Below, piece after piece: positions 1-9,222 of a stretch of DNA of 64,000 nucleotides (its first letter is position 1; each line of letters starts with the position of its first letter). A program made the translations under genes and the position numbers. Below the pieces are notes generated by a model, which was not told the origin of the DNA, ran no database searches, and saw only the letters and a program-made list of their open reading frames with translations. Source of the stretch: Fodinibius sp052060035 (lineage in GTDB: Bacteria > Bacteroidota > Rhodothermia > Balneolales > Balneolaceae); the NCBI RefSeq assembly GCF_052060035.1, contig NZ_JBPOEA010000004.1, positions 62,001-126,000 of the forward strand, given 5' to 3'.

Positions 1-162
1 TCAATGAATATTGGGAAACAACGGCTATTCCCCGCCCTGCAAAATCTCACGGAAGATACACTAATCTGTGCACCGGGATTTTCGTGCCGTCATCAGATAA
101 AAGATGGAAGCAATTTAGAAGCACACCATCCCGCACAACTGCTCGCTGAAAATTTAGGCTAA
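1..162 (+). CDS. C-terminal end of FAD-linked oxidase / Fe-S dehydrogenase (partial)
   Basis: Only the last 53 codons are present, read in frame 1 to the TAA at 160-162. The peptide contains GKQRLFPAL, then APGFSCRHQI and later HPAQLL. This pattern ends the GlpC-like Fe-S part of FAD-linked oxidases of the D-lactate/glycolate dehydrogenase type, where a late Cys in an APGxSCRxQI context is usual. The enzyme would oxidise a hydroxy acid with FAD and pass electrons through Fe-S centres. Everything upstream lies outside the window, so substrate and length cannot be judged. The family call rests on a short but characteristic tail. Confidence 0.6.
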   Translation, partial: SMNIGKQRLFPALQNLTEDTLICAPGFSCRHQIKDGSNLEAHHPAQLLAENLG

Positions 163-254
163 AAAATCATTCCGGAGGCAACCCTCATAACAATACTGCT
201 GTATAGGTAAGAAACGGACTCCAGCAATCTAATCACAATTATGGGGGATTTATT

Positions 255-689
255 ATGCTTATCAGCAACCATCGCAATATACTTTTGACTATTGTTGTGT
301 CTTTGTTTCTGACTATCGCAGGATGCAGCGAATCGAGTACAGACACCGGCAACGAAAACAATAACAACAACCAAAATCAATCTACAAGCTTTCAGAGCGG
401 AAACATAGCACCCGGAGGAACGTTTAGCTACATATTTGAGGAAGAGGAAACAGTTGATTATTACTGTACTATCCATTCACCGGATATGACCGGTCAAATT
501 ACTGTTACGAGTAATGTGGCAGCCGTAGATCGAGATACCGTTAGCATGGAAGGCGACCAGTTTGTCCCCGAAAACCTTGAGGTAGCACCCAATACCGAGG
601 TCGTATGGGTCAACAACCAAGATCACGATCATAATATACAAACAGGTAGTCCCTCCTCAGGTAGTAGCGGAGGTGACCCAAACTATTGA
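255..689 (+). CDS. Lipoprotein with cupredoxin-like halves in permuted order
   Basis: 144 residues. The N-terminus is a lipoprotein signal (hydrophobic stretch, then IAGCSES with lipobox Cys at about 24), followed by an Asn-rich linker. Residues about 46-85 look like the second half of a plastocyanin-type domain: SGNIAPGGTFSY, then YYCTIHSPDM with the Cys-x-x-His-x-x-x-x-Met copper-ligand pattern. Residues about 92-130 look like the first half: FVPENLEVAPNTEVVWVNN, then DHDHN, where the first His ligand normally sits. A standard cupredoxin has these halves in the opposite order. The protein ends in a Gly/Ser tail. It is probably exported to the outer face of a membrane. Whether it folds and binds copper is unknown. 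Start ATG has GGGGGA upstream. Confidence 0.6.
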   Translation: MLISNHRNILLTIVVSLFLTIAGCSESSTDTGNENNNNNQNQSTSFQSGNIAPGGTFSYIFEEEETVDYYCTIHSPDMTGQITVTSNVAAVDRDTVSMEGDQFVPENLEVAPNTEVVWVNNQDHDHNIQTGSPSSGSSGGDPNY

Positions 690-765
690 TTCATTCAATG
701 TAAATCTACACTGATCTCATCTGGTCCTAATCTGCAGACTTCTATTATCCAGCTTCCCTTGCTTT

Positions 766-800
766 GAGGTTGGATGCGCAAGTATCCAACCTCTTTTTTA
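766..800. terminator. Intrinsic terminator, probably bidirectional
   Basis: Perfect 10-bp arms GAGGTTGGAT (766-775) and ATCCAACCTC (784-793), an 8-nt loop, then six T. It lies after the lipoprotein gene and overlaps the last codon of the convergent rhodanese gene, so it can serve both. Confidence 0.85.
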
Positions 801-1181
801 TATCTTTTTCTTTTCAATCGGAAAACCGGCTTCCATCCAGGATCGAATTCCACCGGCCAGCGATTTCACATTGTGATATCCCATCTTCTGGAGGTTGTCA
901 GCAGCCAGAGCTGAGCGATACCCACCCCCGCAGTACAATATAATTTCTTCATCCATATCGGGATACTCTTCTTCGATGTCACGTTCTAAAATTCCCCGTC
1001 CAAGATATTCAGCCCCTGCAATACGTGTACTTTCCCATTCATCCTGCTCGCGGATATCTAACAACACAAAATCCGCATTAGATTTCTGCTTCTTTCTCAC
1101 TTCTTCAGGGGTGATTTCGTCAATACGGGTTTTGGAATCATCAACAAGTGTTACAAACCGATCAGAGTGAGGTTTTCCCAT
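798..1181 (-). CDS. Rhodanese-like domain protein
   Basis: 127 residues, a single rhodanese domain. The EITPEEV helix is followed by FVLLDIREQDEWE, the CDC25/rhodanese signature with Asp and Arg, then IAGAEYLG. The active-site loop is YCGGGYRS, with the catalytic Cys at about residue 84. ELxxMGYHNVKSLAGGIRSW-type sequence closes the domain. It would carry persulfide sulfur on the Cys in the cytoplasm; no signal peptide is visible. The loop CGGGYRS has the six-residue length of sulfurtransferases. It is monocistronic between recN and the terminator. The physiological acceptor is unknown. Confidence 0.9.
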   Translation of the reverse strand: MGKPHSDRFVTLVDDSKTRIDEITPEEVRKKQKSNADFVLLDIREQDEWESTRIAGAEYLGRGILERDIEEEYPDMDEEIILYCGGGYRSALAADNLQKMGYHNVKSLAGGIRSWMEAGFPIEKKKI

Positions 1182-1337
1182 AACAAAATAATTTTTATCC
1201 TACCTGATTTGCACCAATGTTAACAGATTAGAATGTCAATACATTTTATCTATATGCTATCGGTAAAAATAGGTGGCAAATTCAAAAGATACTCTAACAA
1301 AAATCTGTCTCGGAGCCTCGGAATTCAAGATGACAGA

Positions 1338-3050
1338 TTAATTTTTAAAAGTATTTTTATTGATTAATTCTTGTGCACTTTCAAGCGCAGCTTCCGTAAT
1401 ATCCTCGCCACTCATCAGCGTTGCTACTTCCGTTACATGCTCATTATCATTTAATGGAATTATACGGGATACCGTTCGCCCATCTTCTTCTACCTTCTGC
1501 ACTTTGTAATGTTTGTGAGCCTGACTTGCAATCTGCGGCTGATGCGTAATAGCAATAATCTGGCACCGCTCAGAAAGTCGCCGCATCATACGCCCTACTT
1601 TTTCTGATATCTCACCACTAATTCCAGTATCAATCTCATCAAATATCATTACTGGCAAGCTCTGCTCGCGGGCTATAATAGATTTAAGCGCAAGCATTAC
1701 ACGGCTAATTTCTCCACCGGATGCAATTTTGGCCAGCGGCTTTGGCTCTTCGCCCTTATTGGTAGAAATATACAGTCGAACCTCATCACTCCCATGCTCG
1801 GTGCATGCCACCGGTTGACCATCAATCGTTATCCAGCCTTGAGATTCCGACGTTACCATCCAATCCACTCGCACCTCAAAATTAGCATGTGGTATTCCCA
1901 GCTTATTTAGTTCATTCTCAATCTGATTCGACAGTTGCTCACCAACCTTTTTGCGAACATTGTGTAAGGTCCGTGCTTTCTCGGTCAGCGCCTCAGCTTG
2001 GTCAGCAATCTTCTTCTCCAGCTTCTCAATTTCAAGATCAAAATTTTCGGCCAGACTCAGTTCTTTTTTTATCTCGCGCAAGTATTCTATCAGTTCCGGA
2101 ATGCTACGATGATATTTTTTCTGCAAACTGTTAAGCAGGTTCTGGCGCTGACGAAGTTTTTCAAGCCGATTTGGATTAAATTCGATCTTGCTGCGATATC
2201 GTTCAGCAAACTGTACCGTTTCTCGAATACTAATGCGCGCCGAGGAAATTTCTTCTAAATAACTTTTAAATTCGGGTTCAATACGGGCAATGTCTTCTAA
2301 GTGCAACTTAATCTGATTCAGCAATTCCATCACATTGATCTCGTCACGGTCACCCATTTCCACGATTGCCCCTGCTTTCTGATCAAGTTCTTCGGCATTA
2401 TCCAGCAGATGAATCTCCTCATCAAGTTTTTCCTCCTCATCAGGATCGAGCTCAGCGTCCTCCAGTTCTTCAACCTGGAATCGGTACAATTCAACTTTTT
2501 CCTGGAGCTCGGCCTCACGCTTTTTCAGGCTCCGCAATTCTTTTCGAAGTTCCAGCATCTCTTCATACGATTGACTATATGCTTTCAATGCCGGCTTCAC
2601 ATCAGCAAATCCATCAATAACCCCTCGATGATTTTCATCCTTAAGTAACATCTGATGATCGTGTTGCCCATGCAGATCTACCAAGTAATTTCCCACTTCT
2701 CGTAATACCGAAATATTTACCGGCGTATCATTAATAAAACCCCTGCTGCCCGACGAGCGAATCTCGCGTCTAAGAATAAGTTCAGAACGAACTTCAACGG
2801 CATTTTTTTCGAGAAGAGTATTGATCTCATCATATTTTCCAACCTGTATAATCGCTTCGGCAATAGCTTTATCGGCCCCCTGGCGAATGACTTCGGTATC
2901 AGCACGTTCACCTAAAATCATATTCAGCGCTCCGATGATAATTGACTTACCCGCTCCAGTTTGACCGGTTAGAATATTCAACCCTTCCTGAAACGAGACT
3001 TCCAGCTCATCGATCAGTGCAAAATCTTTTATGTAAAGTGATTGTATCAT
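1338..3050 (-). CDS. recN: DNA repair ATPase RecN
   Basis: 570 residues, the usual RecN length. The N-terminus MIQSLYIKDFALIDELEVSF leads to Walker A GQTGAGKSI (about residues 30-38). A long coiled coil (about 155-370) forms the SMC-like arm. The ABC signature ASGGEISRVMLALK and Walker B VMIFDEIDTGISG follow, with TMSGEDITEAA near the end. RecN is an SMC-like ATPase that holds DNA ends together during recombinational double-strand break repair in the cytoplasm. Acidic and Lys/Glu-rich coiled-coil composition is normal here. The gene stands alone on this strand. Confidence 0.95.
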   Translation of the reverse strand: MIQSLYIKDFALIDELEVSFQEGLNILTGQTGAGKSIIIGALNMILGERADTEVIRQGADKAIAEAIIQVGKYDEINTLLEKNAVEVRSELILRREIRSSGSRGFINDTPVNISVLREVGNYLVDLHGQHDHQMLLKDENHRGVIDGFADVKPALKAYSQSYEEMLELRKELRSLKKREAELQEKVELYRFQVEELEDAELDPDEEEKLDEEIHLLDNAEELDQKAGAIVEMGDRDEINVMELLNQIKLHLEDIARIEPEFKSYLEEISSARISIRETVQFAERYRSKIEFNPNRLEKLRQRQNLLNSLQKKYHRSIPELIEYLREIKKELSLAENFDLEIEKLEKKIADQAEALTEKARTLHNVRKKVGEQLSNQIENELNKLGIPHANFEVRVDWMVTSESQGWITIDGQPVACTEHGSDEVRLYISTNKGEEPKPLAKIASGGEISRVMLALKSIIAREQSLPVMIFDEIDTGISGEISEKVGRMMRRLSERCQIIAITHQPQIASQAHKHYKVQKVEEDGRTVSRIIPLNDNEHVTEVATLMSGEDITEAALESAQELINKNTFKN

Positions 3051-3190
3051 AGCCGTCTGTTTTTCAATTGGGAACTAAAAGTACAAAAAATTGAACACGG
3101 ATTTTCGCAAAACTGGTTCGTGAACTTTAATTAAAAATATAACCATCCAACGCCACTTATCTCCTGATCATTTTGATCCTAAAATAAAAA

Positions 3191-3214
3191 AGGCCCCCGC
3201 TTTTACGGGAGCCT
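3191..3214. terminator. Hairpin, likely terminator upstream of pseudouridine synthase gene
   Basis: AGGCCCCCG pairs with CGGGAGCCT with one mismatch around a TTTTA loop. It lies in the 300-nt space between the divergent recN and pseudouridine synthase genes. Both genes read away from it, so it may end a short leader or an unseen transcript. I see nothing else in this gap except GACC...GGTC half sites near 3268. Confidence 0.45.
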
Positions 3215-3354
3215 AATTTGTTTATGCCCTCAAGGTATCTATCTTAATGAACAGTCATAGGTAAGACCCTTAAGGAGGTCAATCCTTACAAAATAATTTC
3301 AAAAATTTTGTAATTTCTTTAGCAGTTATAAAAATATTTATTTAAAACCACCTG

Positions 3355-4371
3355 ATGCCCAATAATAACAGCGATCAATTTCAAGAATACCATCTGAAAG
3401 TTCCGGTTAATGAAACAACGGGCACTCGTTTAGACAAATACCTGGCTTCCCAAATCGATGATACATCACGCACCAAGATACAGGCAGCAATTAAAGAGGG
3501 TTATGTAACAGTCAATGGGAAAGAAGAAAAATCATCTTATAATGTAGAGCCCGGTGATGTTTTGGATGTACGCATTCCCATTCCAAAACCTCCTGAAGTA
3601 ACCCCTGAAGAAATACCACTGGATATTGTTTATGAGGATGATGATCTGCTGCTTGTAAATAAAAGTGCCAATATGGTTGTTCATCCCGCTACCGGGAACT
3701 GGTCGGGCACGCTGGTTAATGGGTTAATGTGGCACACCGATGAGCTTTCGGAGCCTGAGGAAGATACTGTTCGACCCGGCATTGTACACCGGCTCGATAA
3801 AGACACGAGCGGATTGCTCGTTGTCGCCAAAAACGACAAAACCCATCGCATTCTCAGTAAATATTTCAGGGAAAAGGATATTGAACGTACCTACTGGGCT
3901 ATCGTCTGGGGTACACCGGAGGAAAAAGAAGGAACGATTACCGGAGCTATTGGGCGCGATCCGCATAACAGAAAACGAATGGCAGTAGTCCCGGAAGACA
4001 AAGGAAAAAGTGCCACGACCCATTACAAAGTTCTTGAATATTTTGATCATTTAACGCTGCTGGAACTCAAACTGGAGACCGGCCGCACGCATCAGATTCG
4101 CGTGCACCTGGCCGATAACAACCTGTGGGTTTTGGGGGATAAAAAATACGGCGGTGATTCAGTACGATACGGTCCCAACACCGGGAGCCGCAGGCAGATG
4201 TTCCAGAATCTTTTTGCTTCCCTTCAACGTCAGTGCCTGCATGCCAAAACGCTTGGATTTGAACATCCTACTACGGGAGAAATGGTGGAGTTTGATTCGG
4301 AACTGCCGGGCGACTTTCAACAGGTATTGGGGATGCTTCGACAGAATTGTAAGCCGAAGCATATTTATTAA
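3355..4371 (+). CDS. RluA-family 23S rRNA pseudouridine synthase
   Basis: 338 residues. The N-terminal S4 RNA-binding domain (about 20-85) contains TRLDKYLASQI and GYVTVNGKEEKSSYNVEPGD. The catalytic domain follows: IVYEDDDLLLVNKSANMVVHP, then the signature PGIVHRLDKDTSGLLVVAK, in which the Asp of HRLDKDTSG is the catalytic nucleophile. ETGRTHQIRVHLA is the C-terminal motif. The S4 plus RluA layout is that of RluD/RluC-type enzymes, which modify uridines in large-subunit rRNA. Which position is modified cannot be read from sequence. ATG at 3355 is the first in-frame start that keeps the S4 domain whole. Confidence 0.93.
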   Translation: MPNNNSDQFQEYHLKVPVNETTGTRLDKYLASQIDDTSRTKIQAAIKEGYVTVNGKEEKSSYNVEPGDVLDVRIPIPKPPEVTPEEIPLDIVYEDDDLLLVNKSANMVVHPATGNWSGTLVNGLMWHTDELSEPEEDTVRPGIVHRLDKDTSGLLVVAKNDKTHRILSKYFREKDIERTYWAIVWGTPEEKEGTITGAIGRDPHNRKRMAVVPEDKGKSATTHYKVLEYFDHLTLLELKLETGRTHQIRVHLADNNLWVLGDKKYGGDSVRYGPNTGSRRQMFQNLFASLQRQCLHAKTLGFEHPTTGEMVEFDSELPGDFQQVLGMLRQNCKPKHIY

Positions 4372-4546
4372 ATAAAAGCACCCTACTTTATTATACCCCT
4401 GATATATCTATATACAGAAGTATAAGATTAGAAATATCAGATATTAAAATAATATCCCTCAAAGTAGATCCTGAAACGAGTTCAGGATTACACTATAGTC
4501 GATTCTTCTGATAACTTTAGTTTTATTTTAAAAAGCCAATCAATAA

Positions 4547-4578
4547 AAAGGGAGTCCATTTTAAAATGGACTCCCTTT
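4547..4578. terminator. Bidirectional terminator, perfect palindrome
   Basis: AAAGGGAGTCCATTTT is followed directly by its exact reverse complement, a 32-bp perfect palindrome. It sits 25 bases beyond the stop of the minus-strand metalloprotease gene and after the plus-strand pseudouridine synthase gene, so it can stop both. Confidence 0.85.
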
Positions 4579-4603
4579 AATTTTCTGCGACCTGAATAAA
4601 AAA

Positions 4604-7225
4604 CTAACTCTCGATATCAAAGCTCGCTTCTAATGCCGCTTTAATTCTTGAGATAGTCTCTTCTAAATGAGCTTTTGTATAATTGTTAAAGTCGTAAGTG
4701 GGTGGAGCAAGACGAGCTTCTAAATTATTTTGCAACATTTGAAGTTGCTGTCGTGCTATTGAACGAGCATCTGCAGGCATATCATCGGGCGTCACTGTTA
4801 TCAGTTTCACCATTCTATTCAAGTGATTCCGTTGTAAATCCCGGCGGTTACTATCAATATTTTGTCCGGGAGATGTCAGTGCCTCCGACCAGATCGATTC
4901 GGTCAACACACTCATCAACTCTGGAATGGTCACCGTTTGGTCTGCCCCAAACTTTACCTCGGTATCTCTTATCCGGGACAACCGAACGGGATCTAACAGC
5001 TGCTCCAGCAATGAGCTCTGAATACCCAGCATCGTTTCGTGCAGCGGATAATCTACACGACCGCCGTAAGTTGTATTATTGCCCCAGTGGCTCCAGCGAT
5101 TGGCTCCCATTTTCTGGAAAATATCCTGTGGTAACTGTACGGCATCTTCTGCAAATGCAAAATCCACGATCATATTGAGCGCTTCTTTCTGCTCTTGGTA
5201 ATCCACCGGCTCAAACGGCATACGTCCATCAGGATCGCCTACATGATCACGATACTGATGCTGCCCGCCGATATATTTAATGGCCGGCGTCAGCACACGG
5301 GCATACTGGTACAGATAACTTTGAAACAGATCCGTCGCTTTATAATAGGGAGCGTTATCCGCTAATTTTATATCACTGATTTTAGGAATCAACCCTTTAA
5401 GCAACTCGGCTCGTTCCTTACCCCAGGCCAGTGGATCAGATCCCAAATCAAATACATTCACATGCGGATCTACGGCCCCTACTCCACGGGCATCTTCATC
5501 TGTGCCATAAGCGTGACCGGGTTGTGCTGCCTGGCGTGCAATTTCTTTAGCTTTTTCATCATCAGGGGTATATCCGTACGAAATCACCCACCGGTCATAA
5601 GATCCCACCCCAGGATTATAATAGTAAGCATCTTCGGATTTATCTTTAGGATGGAGATTGATCGACGGATATTCCATTGCCGAGCTGAACACTCCGTTTT
5701 CTTCTCCCCACTCCTTATCATAGAGCTTATCAAGGGGCGTATCTATAGACGAACGGAAGTTATGACGCAGGCCCAGCGTATGGCCCACTTCGTGCATGGT
5801 CACCCACTTTAGTGCCTGATCCACAAATTCCTTGGGCACCGGATCACCGGGCTTAATCTGTCCATTTGCCAACAAAAAGCTATGTATAAGATCAAACTGG
5901 GCATTCATTTCGCTATAGAAAGATTTCGTTTTAACTCCCTGACTCATGTAGGCCAACTCTTCTTCACTAACATTGAAAACCTCATCAATAGCCGTCCGGG
6001 GCTCAACCAGGTTTCGGTAAGCATCCTTGTCACCCAACAGCATTGAGGCTTCAAAAAGGATATCAGCATCCAGGATCTCCCCTGTCCGGGGATCAACCAC
6101 TGACGGACCAATAGCTCCATAACCGGGCTGATCTGATGTACTCCAGCGCAAGGTTGGGTACCGAATATCTTCGGCCATTGCCTCTTCGGGCAACATTTTT
6201 GCCTGTACTGCATCTTTGAATCCGGCATCTTCAAAGGCATCAGACCACGCCTCGATACCATCCATCATTGCCTCACGATATTTTTCGGGAACGGTGTGAT
6301 CGATATAATATGTGATCGGTTTTTTGGGCGTACAAAGCTCTCCTTCGTCTACTTCCTCTTCGCACTGCAGTCGCCAGCGGTTAACGTAGCGTTTGAAAAA
6401 ATCGTTGGATTCATCCGAAAAGTCTTTATGCACTGTCATAAAATAGCCCGTCCGATCATCAGCCATACGAGGTTTCATCGGCTCCTCGGGAAGCTTCACC
6501 ATCGTATAAAACAACGAAAGGGGGATATATCGTCCGTCAGGAACTGTTCTGGGAGCATTGTTTCCGGAGGGATTATTAAATGTCAACTTGGCCTGAATAT
6601 TCACGTTATCAGGAAAGGCCTGTATTCTTTCAAGATGAGATCGGTTCTTATCAAACGTAACACGTCCCGGCTGACCATTTTCTCCGACCGTATACGCCAA
6701 TCTCTGTGAAATTCCTGACAGGTCACCGACAAACCAATCATAAACGTTGATCAACATTTGCGAACTGTCGGCATTGAATGCCTCAACTTTCGATGTCTCT
6801 ACAACAGAACTGCCATAAGCAAGATTCAGCGCCTTATTCAGTACCTTATCTCCGCCCGCTGTATAACGATGCGGATGTTGAATCAACATAATTTTACCTT
6901 CATGTTTTTCAAGGGATACAACCAGCCCTTCAAAAATAGAAAGCATGCTACCACCATAAAGTCCGGCTGCTCCAATACCGCGAGCAAGTTCAAAATTCAT
7001 CAGGAAAAGTTCATTTAACTGATCCTCGGATACCGATAAATAAAGATCGCTGTCTTTTTTATAGAAATCGAAATAACCTTCGTACTTATCGGCGTCTTTG
7101 GTAAGCTCCTCGTATTTATTTTCCTGCTGTGCATCTTTTTTCTGTTTATTTACTGCTTGCTCGGACGTTGAACAACTCGTAAATACCAAACCGACGCACA
7201 ATAGTATCAGAAATGAGTGTTTCAT
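4604..7225 (-). CDS. Zinc-dependent metalloprotease lipoprotein (DUF4953/DUF5117 type)
   Basis: 873 residues. Residues 1-22 form a lipoprotein signal with lipobox FTSCS. The extended zinc motif HEVGHTLGLRHNF (HExxHxxGxxH) lies near residue 480 with flanking ALKWVTMHEVGH, matching the metzincin-like catalytic part of large Bacteroidota lipoproteins (DUF5117/DUF5118 plus DUF4953). Upstream LRWSTSDQPGYGAIGPSVVDPRTGEI is also typical of this group. It is probably anchored in the outer or cytoplasmic membrane facing the periplasm or exterior. The substrate is unknown. It is monocistronic, with a strong terminator behind it. Confidence 0.88.
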   Translation of the reverse strand: MKHSFLILLCVGLVFTSCSTSEQAVNKQKKDAQQENKYEELTKDADKYEGYFDFYKKDSDLYLSVSEDQLNELFLMNFELARGIGAAGLYGGSMLSIFEGLVVSLEKHEGKIMLIQHPHRYTAGGDKVLNKALNLAYGSSVVETSKVEAFNADSSQMLINVYDWFVGDLSGISQRLAYTVGENGQPGRVTFDKNRSHLERIQAFPDNVNIQAKLTFNNPSGNNAPRTVPDGRYIPLSLFYTMVKLPEEPMKPRMADDRTGYFMTVHKDFSDESNDFFKRYVNRWRLQCEEEVDEGELCTPKKPITYYIDHTVPEKYREAMMDGIEAWSDAFEDAGFKDAVQAKMLPEEAMAEDIRYPTLRWSTSDQPGYGAIGPSVVDPRTGEILDADILFEASMLLGDKDAYRNLVEPRTAIDEVFNVSEEELAYMSQGVKTKSFYSEMNAQFDLIHSFLLANGQIKPGDPVPKEFVDQALKWVTMHEVGHTLGLRHNFRSSIDTPLDKLYDKEWGEENGVFSSAMEYPSINLHPKDKSEDAYYYNPGVGSYDRWVISYGYTPDDEKAKEIARQAAQPGHAYGTDEDARGVGAVDPHVNVFDLGSDPLAWGKERAELLKGLIPKISDIKLADNAPYYKATDLFQSYLYQYARVLTPAIKYIGGQHQYRDHVGDPDGRMPFEPVDYQEQKEALNMIVDFAFAEDAVQLPQDIFQKMGANRWSHWGNNTTYGGRVDYPLHETMLGIQSSLLEQLLDPVRLSRIRDTEVKFGADQTVTIPELMSVLTESIWSEALTSPGQNIDSNRRDLQRNHLNRMVKLITVTPDDMPADARSIARQQLQMLQNNLEARLAPPTYDFNNYTKAHLEETISRIKAALEASFDIES

Positions 7226-7356
7226 ATCGTTTTATTTTTAGTGATAGATTAGGGTATAAATTATTTAAAAATATTAAAACAGAATGCTTTACGGTGAGAA
7301 ATAAAAAATGTTTTGACATGTTAATATCAAACGCGAAAATTTCCAAGACAATAGAG

Positions 7357-7387
7357 TTGAAATGATATAAATATAGGCGTATCTTTG
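7357..7387 (+). promoter_or_regulatory. Bacteroidota-type promoter for tRNA-Arg
   Basis: TTG at 7357-7359, a 20-nt gap, then TATCTTTG at 7380-7387, which matches the Bacteroidota -33/-7 pattern TTG-N19-20-TAnnTTTG. It ends 15 bases before the tRNA. This is the clearest promoter of that type that I found in the window. Confidence 0.7.
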
Positions 7388-7402
7388 CCCTCTTATTGAA
7401 TT

Positions 7403-7476
7403 GCGCCTGTAGCTCAACTGGATAGAGCACCTGATTACGGATCAGGAGGTTAGGGGTTCGAATCCTCTCAGGCGTA
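7403..7476 (+). tRNA. tRNA-Arg (anticodon ACG)
   Basis: A full cloverleaf can be drawn. Acceptor GCGCCTG pairs with CAGGCGT, the D arm contains AGCTCAACTGGATAGAGC, the anticodon stem CCTGA/TCAGG encloses loop TTACGGA (anticodon ACG), and the T arm contains GGTTCGAATCC. The discriminator is A and CCA is not encoded. A tyrosine recombinase gene starts 189 bases downstream, so the tRNA 3' end is the natural candidate attachment site. I did not find a second copy of its last 20 bases in the window. Confidence 0.95.
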
Positions 7477-7493
7477 CTTTTCTTTTTTAGCTC

Positions 7494-7530
7494 AAAAACC
7501 CCGTTTATTAACCGATAAGCGGGGTTTTTT
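7494..7530 (+). terminator. Intrinsic terminator after tRNA-Arg
   Basis: AAAAACCCCGTTTAT pairs with ATAAGCGGGGTTTTT (one mismatch) and runs into a T tract. If the integration site is the tRNA 3' end, this hairpin lies just inside the element. Confidence 0.85.
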
Positions 7531-7664
7531 GTTGGTATATACACTAACTACCATCCCACCTTTTCGGGAAACCTTTTCCCTATTCGCCCCTATTTTCCTT
7601 GTTCGGTACTACATATGGTACTACATTACTGGTGTATACTTAAACCAACACGATCCAATTTGTC

Positions 7665-8831
7665 ATGGCCAGTTTAACCAAACGAAACGGGTACTACTCG
7701 ATAGTTTTTAAAACCACCGTAAATGGAAAGTCTTACAAAAAGACCTATGCCCTCGGGACCAAATACAAAAAGATAGCCGATCAAAAAAAGCTGGAATACC
7801 AAAAGCTGTATGATGCAGGCAAAATAAATCCGTTTGACGATAATTGGAACCTCCAGGAATATGAAAAAGAACAAGAGCTGGAAGGCACCTCTCTTACCAG
7901 TCCAATTATTAGTACTCTTCAGAAACAGTTTTTAAAGGATAAAACAAACGTAACAGCCAAGACCAAAAAAACTTATCGGCAAATTATTAGCCAATTTATG
8001 GAAGAGGTGGGATACAGTATGCCTGTAACCATGATCAACAGTAGTGATATCAAAAAGTTTTGCTTGAAGCCTCACCTGGCCAACGCCTCCAAAAAGAACT
8101 ATCTCATACATCTTAAAGCTTTTTTCAACTGGATCGTAGATAAAGAAATTCTGGATTCCAATCCTTGCGATAATATTGGCATCCCTAAAACGCGTGATAA
8201 CCTCGTAGATAAAATTATCGATGAGGAACAGCTCAACGAAATATTCGAGAAGTTTAAAGCCTATCAGAAAAAGCACCAAGAGTCGGGAGCTATCAAAACC
8301 GATCAGCAAAAACAGCATTGGTTTATTCCACTTATCACCCTCGCCTTTTATACCGGACTACGAAGAAAGGAAATCATTCAGCTTCGATGGGAGCATGTAA
8401 ATCTTGGTAGTCGGTTTCTCCGCGTTACCGACACCAAGAATGGTTACGAACGTACTGTACCAATTTTTGATACTCTTTACACCGAACTTAAACGATGGAA
8501 AGTATTTAACGGCAATCCTAAGAAGGGGCTCGTGTTTCCAAGTCCAATGTCAGTACCCGGTGGAGAAAAAGCCCTAAGAGGAGGTAATGTATCCAAACGC
8601 TTCAAATACTTTGCAACTGAAGAAGCCAACCTTAAAGACTCTATCCATTTTCATGGTCTCCGGCACTCTTGTGCTACATTTCTATTGCGCAACGGTTTCA
8701 ACGTAATAGAAGTAAAGAACATGCTGGGACACAAAAGCCTGGAAGTGACTAACAAATATGTTCATTTGGTCGCTAATGACTTGCTGAATACGGCCAATAG
8801 AAATGGCCTTATAACGAACCAGACCGGATAG
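7665..8831 (+). CDS. Tyrosine recombinase / phage-type integrase
   Basis: 388 residues. The N-terminal basic part resembles the Arm-type DNA-binding domain, followed by a SAM-like core-binding domain (about 90-175). The catalytic domain shows TLAFYTGLRRKEIIQLRW (Arg box I), HFHGLRHSCATFLL (His-x-x-Arg), MLGHKSLEVTNKYVHL (His and catalytic Tyr at Y-V-H). It should catalyse integration and excision at the neighbouring tRNA gene. It lacks the extra helix insertion expected of integron integrases as far as I can see, so it is not taken as IntI for the cassette array at 26-31 kb. It is read away from the tRNA, the common layout for tRNA-integrated elements. Confidence 0.93.
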   Translation: MASLTKRNGYYSIVFKTTVNGKSYKKTYALGTKYKKIADQKKLEYQKLYDAGKINPFDDNWNLQEYEKEQELEGTSLTSPIISTLQKQFLKDKTNVTAKTKKTYRQIISQFMEEVGYSMPVTMINSSDIKKFCLKPHLANASKKNYLIHLKAFFNWIVDKEILDSNPCDNIGIPKTRDNLVDKIIDEEQLNEIFEKFKAYQKKHQESGAIKTDQQKQHWFIPLITLAFYTGLRRKEIIQLRWEHVNLGSRFLRVTDTKNGYERTVPIFDTLYTELKRWKVFNGNPKKGLVFPSPMSVPGGEKALRGGNVSKRFKYFATEEANLKDSIHFHGLRHSCATFLLRNGFNVIEVKNMLGHKSLEVTNKYVHLVANDLLNTANRNGLITNQTG

Positions 8832-8926
8832 AGATTTTTCTTAAAAAATGTTGATTTAAAAAGTGCATTTTGTTCTGAAAAGTCATTTCTTTTTGCGGCA
8901 AAAAATAACGCATCAAAGGACGATTC

Positions 8927-9208
8927 ATGACAGAACAGAACCCCAAAGATTCTCTGCTCCAAACAATAGCTACCCTCGAAGCCAAACTAGATTTCGTATT
9001 AGATTCCATCATGGTCAAACCTGACAAATCGAAATATATGACCGCTAAAGACATTCAGGTGGAATTTGGAATCTCTCATCGCACTGTCCTAAACCGAAGT
9101 AATTTTCTTCCAGGCCACAAAAAACATATTCCCAGTTTTCAGGCAGGTGATCGTCGTAAGTACTTTGAACGGCGTGTAATTGAACGGCTATTCAAGCAGA
9201 ATGAATAG
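8927..9208 (+). CDS. Small DNA-binding protein, possible excisionase
   Basis: 93 residues. An N-terminal short helix is followed by YMTAKDIQVEFGISHRTVLN, a helix-turn-helix of the MerR/excisionase kind, and RRKYFERRVIERLFKQ at the end. Position directly behind the integrase gene and small size suggest a recombination directionality factor or early regulator. The family is not pinned down by any unique motif, so excisionase is inference from context. Confidence 0.55.
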   Translation: MTEQNPKDSLLQTIATLEAKLDFVLDSIMVKPDKSKYMTAKDIQVEFGISHRTVLNRSNFLPGHKKHIPSFQAGDRRKYFERRVIERLFKQNE

Positions 9209-9222
9209 CATGCCTGCTACAA

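Noticed and set aside
4702..5178. Plus-strand frame opposite the metalloprotease
   Set aside because: Shadow frame of a well-supported minus-strand gene, with no motif of its own.
7665..8831. Tyrosine recombinase as the integron integrase of the cassette array
   Set aside because: It is next to a tRNA gene and 18 kb from the array, has the phage-type N-terminal part, and I see no IntI-specific insertion.
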